Source: Xanthomonas sp. Leaf131
GTDB lineage: Bacteria > Pseudomonadota > Gammaproteobacteria > Xanthomonadales > Xanthomonadaceae
DNA: 64,000 nucleotides
Assembly (NCBI RefSeq): GCF_001423495.1
Contig: NZ_LMOG01000020.1
Coordinates: 1-64,000, forward strand
Reading direction: 5' to 3'
This document shows, in pieces, positions 58,293 to 64,000 of this stretch. A model generated the notes under the pieces. That model made no database searches, was not told where the DNA came from, and saw nothing but the letters and a program-made list of their open reading frames with translations. The position numbers and the translations under genes were made by a program. The number at the start of each line of letters is the position of its first letter. Within the stretch, counting starts at the first letter, position 1.

Positions 58293-60086
58293 ATGAGGTT
58301 GCCGTCCCGTGCCGTATCCCTGAGCTGCGTGCTTCCCCTGGCCTGTGCGTTCGCACTGGCCGTCCCCACCGCCCACGCCGCGGTGTTCATCAACGAACTG
58401 CATTACGACGACGCGGGCGCCTCCGGCGACAGCGGCGAAGGCGTGGAAGTGGTGGCCACCGCCGGCGAATCGCTGAGCGGCTACCGCATCTATCTGTACA
58501 ACGGCAGCGCGCCGAGTGCGGCAACGGTCTATGCCAACACGGCGGTGCCGGCCGGCAGCCTGGTCAGCTGCGGCAGTCAGGTGCGCGTGGCCACGGTCGG
58601 CTACGCCAGCAACGGTGTGCAGAACGGGCCAAACGACGGCGTGGCGCTGGTCGACCCCAACGGGCAGCTGGTGCAGTTTCTCAGTTACGAAGGCGCCATC
58701 ACCGGCAGCGGCGGCCCCGCTGCCGGCGTCACCAGCCAGAACCTGCCGGTCAGCGAGAGCAACAGCAGCGCGGTCGGCAGTTCGCTGCAACTCACCGGCA
58801 CCGGCAGCAGCGCGGCCAATTTCAGCTGGGCCGGCTCGTCGGCGCAGACGTTTGGCGCGTGCAATCGCGGCCAGACCTTCAATGGCAGCGGTGGTGGCGG
58901 CGAAACCGGCGCTGCGCCTTCGATCACCAGCACCACCCCGACCCAGGGCGCCACCAACTTCCCGGCGGCCGGCGATCTGGCGGTGGGCTTCAGCGAGGCG
59001 GTGACGCTGAGCAGCGGCGCCTTCGCGCTGAGCTGCGCCAGCTCCGGCACGGTGGCACTGAGCTACGCAACGACTGGCACCCGCTTCACCCTGTCCACCA
59101 ACACCGCCCTGGTGGGCGGCGAGCGTTGCACCCTGGCAATCCTCGCCAGCGCCATCCGCGATGCCAGCGGGCTGAGCCCGGCCGCCAACCAGTCCATCGC
59201 CTTCACCGTGGCCACCGCCAGCGGCGGCGGCACCGGCTACTACTCGCGGGTGAACACCGCCAATGCCAGCCAGTTGCGTTGCTCGCTGCACACCGTGATC
59301 AAGGGCCACACGGTCTATCCGTACAGCGGCTCGGGCACCAGCACCTGGACCATCCTGGAAATGGCCGACGAGGATCCCAACAACAGCGGCCGGATCCTGG
59401 ACGCCTACCGCAACCGCAGCTACGCCAAGGGCAGCGACCGGGCCGGTACCGGCAGCGGGCTGACCTACAACCGCGAGCACACCTGGCCCAACTCGCTGGG
59501 CTTTGGCAGCGCCAGCGGCGACAAGGGCCTGCCGTATGCGCCCTACACCGACACCCACATGCTGTATCTGACCGACACCGCGTTCAACGCCGACCGCGGC
59601 AACAAGCCCTACGCCACCTGCACCAGCAGCTGCGGCGAGCGGGTCACCGAAGTCAACGACGGCAGTGGCGGCGGCAGCGGGCGCTATCCGGGCAATTCCA
59701 ACTGGGTGCGCACCCCCGACGGCAACGGCGGCACCTTCGAGGTATGGGGCAAGCGCAAGGGCGACATGGCGCGTGCGGTGATGTACATGGCGATCCGCTA
59801 CGAAGGCGGCACCGACGCGGCCACCGGGCAGTCCGAGCCGGACCTGGAACTCACCGACGACCGCAGCAAGATCGTGCAGACCTCGGCCTCGCCGGCCTAC
59901 ATGGGCCTGCTGTCCACGCTGCTGGCCTGGCACCAGGCCGACCCGCCGGACGATGCCGAACGTGCGCGCAATCAGGTGGTTTTCAGCTTCCAGGGCAACC
60001 GCAATCCGTTCGTGGATCACCCCGAATGGGCGACCTCGAGCCTGTTCACCTCGGCCAAGCCGGCCAGCTGCCAGCTGGCCAATTGA
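58293..60086 (+). CDS. Secreted endonuclease I with lamin-tail and Ig-like domains
   Basis: A 597-residue extracellular nuclease. The start MRLPSRAVSLS has AAGGAG six bases upstream; signal cleavage is near AHA-AV (29/30). Domains in order: lamin-tail domain (~30-165, VFINELHYDDAG), SbsA/Big_5 Ig-like domain (~205-310, PTQGATNFPAAGDLAVGFSE), then Endonuclease I/NucM (~320-590) with the catalytic His396 in TYNREHTWPNSLGF and NNxxGD-type metal residues. Paired Cys suggest disulfides, in keeping with DsbD nearby. Likely degrades DNA outside the cell for nutrition or escape from DNA traps. Confidence 0.9.
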   Translation: MRLPSRAVSLSCVLPLACAFALAVPTAHAAVFINELHYDDAGASGDSGEGVEVVATAGESLSGYRIYLYNGSAPSAATVYANTAVPAGSLVSCGSQVRVATVGYASNGVQNGPNDGVALVDPNGQLVQFLSYEGAITGSGGPAAGVTSQNLPVSESNSSAVGSSLQLTGTGSSAANFSWAGSSAQTFGACNRGQTFNGSGGGGETGAAPSITSTTPTQGATNFPAAGDLAVGFSEAVTLSSGAFALSCASSGTVALSYATTGTRFTLSTNTALVGGERCTLAILASAIRDASGLSPAANQSIAFTVATASGGGTGYYSRVNTANASQLRCSLHTVIKGHTVYPYSGSGTSTWTILEMADEDPNNSGRILDAYRNRSYAKGSDRAGTGSGLTYNREHTWPNSLGFGSASGDKGLPYAPYTDTHMLYLTDTAFNADRGNKPYATCTSSCGERVTEVNDGSGGGSGRYPGNSNWVRTPDGNGGTFEVWGKRKGDMARAVMYMAIRYEGGTDAATGQSEPDLELTDDRSKIVQTSASPAYMGLLSTLLAWHQADPPDDAERARNQVVFSFQGNRNPFVDHPEWATSSLFTSAKPASCQLAN

Positions 60087-60478
60087 TCCATCCCGGCCCG
60101 GTGCATTGACGCGTCGGGCCGGTCTGCGATGGCGGGCGGGCGGCGGCGATCAGCGCGTGCCAGGCCGTGCTGTGATCGTGCGACGTCAGCACCCGCAAGG
60201 CGCCGCCCCATTGCCGTGGTCGTGCGTGGGGTGACATCCGGGCAGACGCGCGCCGGCTGCTTCAGCGCCAGCTCGGCCACCTCGCGGTTGCCCTGCGCCA
60301 GCACTCGTCGCTCGCCTTGCGGTCGCGGCAACACACGCGCTCCCGGTGCATCGACAGTGCGCCCGCCACGACGCAGCCACCGATGCGCCACCTGCATCGA
60401 TGGCTGAAGGGTGGATTTGGCGAAGTCAACGCCGTGTTCCGGAATGTGCGGTCGATCCCACGTAAGCGGAGGATTACA
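60087..60478. other. Intergenic, endonuclease-cutA
   Basis: About 390 GC-rich bases. No gene is supported; the cutA-dsbD promoter should lie near its right end. Confidence 0.5.
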
Positions 60479-60490
60479 CTGCCCAGCTAC

Positions 60491-60823
60491 GTGAGCGCCT
60501 CCTCCCTCCATGTGTTGTTCAGTACCTGCCCGGATGCCGACAGCGCCGATCGCATTGCGCACGCGCTGCTCAACGAGCGCCTGGCCGCCTGCGTCACCCA
60601 GTTGCCCGGCGTGCAGTCGCTGTACCGCTGGAATGGAGCAATTGAGCGCAGCCAGGAAGTGCAGCTGTTGATCAAGACCTGGGAAGACCGCCTGCCCGAC
60701 GCCATTGCGCGGCTGCAGGCGCTGCATCCGTATGAACTGCCGGAGGCGATCGCGGTCCAAGCCAGCGCCGGGCTGCCGGCGTATCTCGATTGGGTCCGGG
60801 CCGAAACCCGCAAGGAATCCTGA
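60491..60823 (+). CDS. cutA: CutA1-family divalent-ion tolerance protein
   Basis: A small trimeric cytosolic protein (110 residues from GTG). VLFSTCPDADSADRIAHALL, ACVTQLPGVQSLYRWNG and HPYELPEAIAV are family signatures. The GTG lacks a ribosome site at normal distance, while an in-frame CTG at 60479 has GGAGG six bases upstream; a CTG start adding four residues is possible. It ends six bases before dsbD, as in many genomes where cutA and dsbD are paired. Confidence 0.9.
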   Translation: MSASSLHVLFSTCPDADSADRIAHALLNERLAACVTQLPGVQSLYRWNGAIERSQEVQLLIKTWEDRLPDAIARLQALHPYELPEAIAVQASAGLPAYLDWVRAETRKES

Positions 60824-60828
60824 CGTCC

Positions 60829-63165
60829 ATGAAGTCTCTGTCCCGCTGGATCGCCCGCTGCGCACTGCTGGCCGTACCGTTGTTCGCCGCCCCGCTCGCG
60901 CTGGTGGCACCGCTGCCCGCCCAAGCGGCGGTCACCGAGGCCGACCTGCTGCCGGTGGATCAGGCCTTCGCGCTCAGCGCAACAGCCGATAGCCGCGACA
61001 GCATCGCGCTGAGCTGGAAGATCGCGCCGGGCTACTACCTGTATCGCCACCGCATCAGCGTCAAATCCGGGCAAGGCTTTGCCGCCGGCGACCTGGCGCT
61101 GCCGGAAGGCGAGAGCAAGCACGACGAGTTCTTCGGCCAGGTGCAGACCTACCGCAAACAGCTGCAGGCCAAACTGGCCGGCAAGGCCGAGCCTGCGCTG
61201 CAGACCGCCGTGTTGCAGGTGCAATACCAAGGCTGCGCCGACGCTGGCGTGTGCTATCCACCGCAACGCCGCGAACTGCGCGTGAGCTTGCCCGATGCCT
61301 CGGCTGTCTCGGCCTCAGCCGCCGCCCCCGCTGCGCAGCGCGAAAACCTGGGGTCGCTGGTGCCGCGTGCCCCGGCTGCCGCCCCGCGGCTGTTCGGCAG
61401 CCCCGGCCAGGCGGCCGGCGTGGACGCACTACCGCTGCCGGCCGAGCAGGCCTTCAACTTCGAAGCCATCGTCGGCGATGGCAACAGCCTGCTGCTGCGC
61501 TTTACCCCGGCGCCCGGCTACTACATCTACCGCGACCGTACCTCGCTGGCGCTGGAAGGCGCCGGCGGCGTGCGCACCGGGCTGCCACGCTGGCCGCAGG
61601 GCAACGCGCACCGCGACGAGCATTTCGGCGATGTGGTGGTGTATTTCGACCAGGCCGAAGTGACCCTGCCGCTGCTGCGCGACCATGCCGATCCGGCAAA
61701 GGTGACCCTGGTGGCGACCTTTCAGGGTTGCCAGACCGATGGCATCTGCTACCCGCCGATGACCCGCCGCATCGCACTGGAGTTGCCACCGGGCACGGTG
61801 TCGCCGCAGAACCAGGCGCAGACCGCACCGCTGATGATCTCGCCGCTGGCCGCCGGGCAGGCGCCTGCCAAGCGCGCGCCAGCCGCGACGCCAGCCAGCC
61901 GTGCAGCGCCGGCGGCCGACGCCTCGGCCGGCAACCCGCAACGCACTCAGCCGCCGCATACCGAAAAAGGCCTGCTGGCGATGCTGGTGCTGGCCCTGCT
62001 CGGCGGATTGGTGTTGAACCTGATGCCGTGCGTGCTGCCGATCCTGTCGCTGAAGGTGCTGGGCCTGGCGCATAGCGGCGAGAGCCGCAGCCATGCGCGC
62101 AGCCATGCCATCTGGTACTCGCTGGGCGTGCTGGTGTCGTTTGCGGCGATCGGCGGGCTGGTGATCGGGCTGCGGGCGGCCGGGCAAGCGGCCGGCTGGG
62201 GTTTCCAGCTGCAGCAGCCGTGGTTCGTCGCCGCGCTGGCGTATCTGATGTTTGCGGTGGGCCTGAGCCTGTCGGGCGTGTTTACGCTGGGCAGCAATCT
62301 GGGCGGCATCGGCCAGTCGCTGGCGGCGCGCAACGGCCCGCTGGGCGACTTCTTCACCGGCGTGCTGGCCTGCGTGGTCGCAAGCCCCTGCATCGCTCCG
62401 TTCATGGGCACCGCACTGGCGTACGCGTTCACCGCGCCTGCGCTGCTGGCCATGCTGGTGTTCCTGGCGCTGGGCCTGGGCCTGGCGCTGCCGTTCCTGC
62501 TGATCGGCTTCATTCCCTCGCTGGCGCGGCGCCTGCCCACGCCCGGCGCGTGGATGGAAACGCTCAAGCAGGTGCTGGCGTTCCCGATGTATCTCACCGC
62601 GATCTGGTTGTTGTGGGTGCTGGGCAAGCAGCGCGGTGTGGATGCGCTGGCGCTGATGCTGGTCGGTGCCACCTTGCTGGCGCTGGGCCTGTTCTGCTTC
62701 GAGCGCAGCCGCTGGAAGAGCCATCGCCTCGGCATGGGGTTGGCTGCGGTGATGCTGGTGCTGGCGATCGTGCCGGTGGTGGCGGTCACCCGTCTCAGCT
62801 TGCCGGCCGCCACCGCCGCCGAAGGCGTGGTGACGTTCTCGCCACAACTGCTGGACCGCCTGCGCGCCGACAACCGCGTGGTCTTCGTCAACATGACTGC
62901 CGACTGGTGCGTGACCTGCAAGGCCAACGAAAAGAACGTGCTGAGCAGCGCCGAATTTCGCGATGCGTTGCGCCGCGTCGATGCGGTCTACATGAAGGGC
63001 GACTGGACCAATGTCGACCCCAAGATCAGCGCCTTTCTCGACCAGCACCAGGCGGTCGGTGTGCCGCTGTATGTGGTCTACGGCCCCGGCACACCACCGG
63101 CGGTATTGCCGACGGTGCTGACCAACGCGATCACCGAGGATGCGTTGTTGCGCGCTGCGCGGTGA
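60829..63165 (+). CDS. dsbD: Thiol:disulfide interchange protein DsbD with two alpha domains
   Basis: Transfers electrons from cytosolic thioredoxin to periplasmic disulfide isomerases. 778 residues against about 565 in E. coli. After the signal peptide (cleavage near AQA-AV) there are two DsbD-alpha domains in tandem: GCADAGVCYPP (Cys136/142) and GCQTDGICYPP (Cys301/307). An Ala/Pro linker leads to the eight-helix core with Cys401 (LMPCVLPIL) and Cys521 (ASPCIAPF), and the C-terminal thioredoxin-like domain has WCVTCK (Cys694/697). All active-site pairs are present. The duplicated N-terminal domain is the unusual point. Confidence 0.93.
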   Translation: MKSLSRWIARCALLAVPLFAAPLALVAPLPAQAAVTEADLLPVDQAFALSATADSRDSIALSWKIAPGYYLYRHRISVKSGQGFAAGDLALPEGESKHDEFFGQVQTYRKQLQAKLAGKAEPALQTAVLQVQYQGCADAGVCYPPQRRELRVSLPDASAVSASAAAPAAQRENLGSLVPRAPAAAPRLFGSPGQAAGVDALPLPAEQAFNFEAIVGDGNSLLLRFTPAPGYYIYRDRTSLALEGAGGVRTGLPRWPQGNAHRDEHFGDVVVYFDQAEVTLPLLRDHADPAKVTLVATFQGCQTDGICYPPMTRRIALELPPGTVSPQNQAQTAPLMISPLAAGQAPAKRAPAATPASRAAPAADASAGNPQRTQPPHTEKGLLAMLVLALLGGLVLNLMPCVLPILSLKVLGLAHSGESRSHARSHAIWYSLGVLVSFAAIGGLVIGLRAAGQAAGWGFQLQQPWFVAALAYLMFAVGLSLSGVFTLGSNLGGIGQSLAARNGPLGDFFTGVLACVVASPCIAPFMGTALAYAFTAPALLAMLVFLALGLGLALPFLLIGFIPSLARRLPTPGAWMETLKQVLAFPMYLTAIWLLWVLGKQRGVDALALMLVGATLLALGLFCFERSRWKSHRLGMGLAAVMLVLAIVPVVAVTRLSLPAATAAEGVVTFSPQLLDRLRADNRVVFVNMTADWCVTCKANEKNVLSSAEFRDALRRVDAVYMKGDWTNVDPKISAFLDQHQAVGVPLYVVYGPGTPPAVLPTVLTNAITEDALLRAAR

Positions 63166-63204
63166 GCCAATTGCGCTGTACTCGCGTTTCCACACCAAGG
63201 GACA

Positions 63205-63888
63205 TCAACGTTTTGCCGGCTGCCATCCTGCCTCCAACGCTTCCCTTGAACTACAAAACATCCGCTCGCCACGCGCTGGAGCAATGGAGGTGCGGTCGTA
63301 ATCGCGCTGACCGGGCATGTGGAAGATCTTTTTCCCTTTGCTAGAGATGTTTCCTTTGACCTTGCAACCGGCGGCGACAGCAGTCGATGCATGGGCTGAT
63401 GCGTTAACCGATGACACGCGCTTGGCGCGTCGGAAGTCCGATGGCATCTGAAAGGATCCGCTCCAGATGTTGCGCTTCTGCTGCTGGGCAATGCTTTCGT
63501 CTGCCACGAAGGACGTGGCGTATTGGCGGTACGCCACTGCCCAACCCGAGCGAACCATCCAGCTGTTGACGGACTGTCCTTGAACAAAGCACTCCGCAAC
63601 GACTCGGCCATAGCGATCGGTGTCGTGCGACGCGCAGCGCACGGTTTTGTCCAACAGATAACTATCCAGTGCTGCAGCTGAGCGTCGGCCACAAGGCCAG
63701 GTGCGCCCGTCCTGGGCTATGCACTGCTGTGCGCTTTCCGGGGCATCGATGCCCCAAAGACGGATGCGCTTTTGAGCGACTGTGATGGTATCTCCATCGG
63801 TCACCGTCGCGCGACCGATGAGCTCTTGTGCGAAAACGGATGGAGCAGTAAACACGAGCAAAAAGAACAACGAACATCTGAACGACAT
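63205..63888 (-). CDS. Secreted thermonuclease (SNase-like) with C-terminal Cys domain
   Basis: A 227-residue exported nuclease. Signal peptide LFFLLVFTAPSVFA-QE. SNase fold: VTDGDTITV, RLWGIDAPES, RYGRVVAECFV and SGWAVAYRQY. The C-terminal ~55 residues (GCKVKGNISSKGKKIFHMPG .. MFCSSREALEAGWQPAK) are a small domain with two Cys and one His, like the metal- or ligand-binding sunset domain appended to some thermonucleases. The ATG follows AAGGA nine bases on; a TTG three codons upstream is possible. It converges with dsbD. Confidence 0.88.
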   Translation of the reverse strand: MSFRCSLFFLLVFTAPSVFAQELIGRATVTDGDTITVAQKRIRLWGIDAPESAQQCIAQDGRTWPCGRRSAAALDSYLLDKTVRCASHDTDRYGRVVAECFVQGQSVNSWMVRSGWAVAYRQYATSFVADESIAQQQKRNIWSGSFQMPSDFRRAKRVSSVNASAHASTAVAAGCKVKGNISSKGKKIFHMPGQRDYDRTSIAPARGERMFCSSREALEAGWQPAKR

Positions 63889-64000
63889 CAACAGCAACTT
63901 CCTTCAAAAAATCGGCAATGCGCAGTCCTTTTTGCTCGCCTTGTTTGCAACATCTCAGCCGGTTGGCTGTGTCAGGCCGGCTCCATCGGCCTGATCGCTG
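63889..64000. other. Window end, upstream of the thermonuclease gene
   Basis: Holds the probable promoter of the nuclease gene. CAGCCGGTTGGCTG near 63957 forms a short inverted repeat. Nothing else is recognised. Confidence 0.4.

Overview
The window looks like chromosomal DNA of a Xanthomonas species (Gammaproteobacteria, Lysobacterales). The evidence is the high GC content, a GH53 galactanase, an effector with the XVIPCD C-terminus that Xanthomonas uses to address the type IV secretion system, many TonB-dependent receptors, and the short GC-rich interspersed hairpins (GTAGGAGCGCAC and CCCTCTCCC families) found throughout. No rRNA, tRNA, CRISPR array or complete insertion sequence was seen.

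Layout. 1-3000: an IS3-type transposase remnant, an imperfect ~99-bp direct repeat, and an AT-richer stand-alone SIR2-STAND gene that looks like an acquired anti-phage (Avs5-like) gene. 3-9.6 kb: aceE, a secreted galactanase, and an orphan type IV effector lipase with its overlapping lipoprotein immunity gene. 9.8-13.4 kb: a three-gene partner-switching module (SpoIIE phosphatase, anti-sigma-like kinase, STAS antagonist) and a HAD phosphatase. 13.5-22.1 kb: a full biotin-independent malonate decarboxylase locus (mdcA-C-D-E-G-B-H, a MatC-like transporter and a GntR regulator), transcribed leftward. 22.5-24.4 kb: a YqjI-type PadR repressor with twin operators, and the YqjH-like ferric-siderophore reductase. 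24.7-34.4 kb: YceI lipoprotein, nitroreductase, ELM1-like protein, two exported proteins, a VUT transporter, an exported hydrolase with a cyclophilin-like partner, and glnE. 35-41.6 kb: a FecI-FecR-TonB receptor signalling cassette with a PepSY reductase and two small membrane proteins, headed by a Fur box. 42-48.6 kb: two tandem AsmA-like paralogs and a succinyl-CoA:acetate CoA-transferase. 49.5-50.8 kb: a DAHP synthase gene preceded by an aromatic-rich leader peptide and a terminator, a textbook-style attenuator. 51-55.4 kb: a large TonB receptor and a Tat-exported dienelactone hydrolase. 55.9-58.1 kb: groES-groEL with a degenerate CIRCE. 58.3-64 kb: secreted endonuclease I, CutA, a DsbD with a doubled alpha domain, and a secreted thermonuclease.

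How genes work together. MdcA, C, D, E form the malonate decarboxylase; MdcB and MdcG make and attach its prosthetic group; MdcH primes the carrier; the MatC-like protein probably imports malonate; the GntR protein probably represses through a palindrome before mdcA. The ECF sigma and FecR relay receptor occupancy to transcription of the iron receptor operon. YqjI and the iron cassette point to two separate layers of metal control. The effector/immunity pair and the SIR2-STAND gene serve conflict with rival bacteria and with phage respectively. The strongest candidates for under-described biology are the SIR2-STAND gene, the lipase/immunity pair, and the aroG attenuator.
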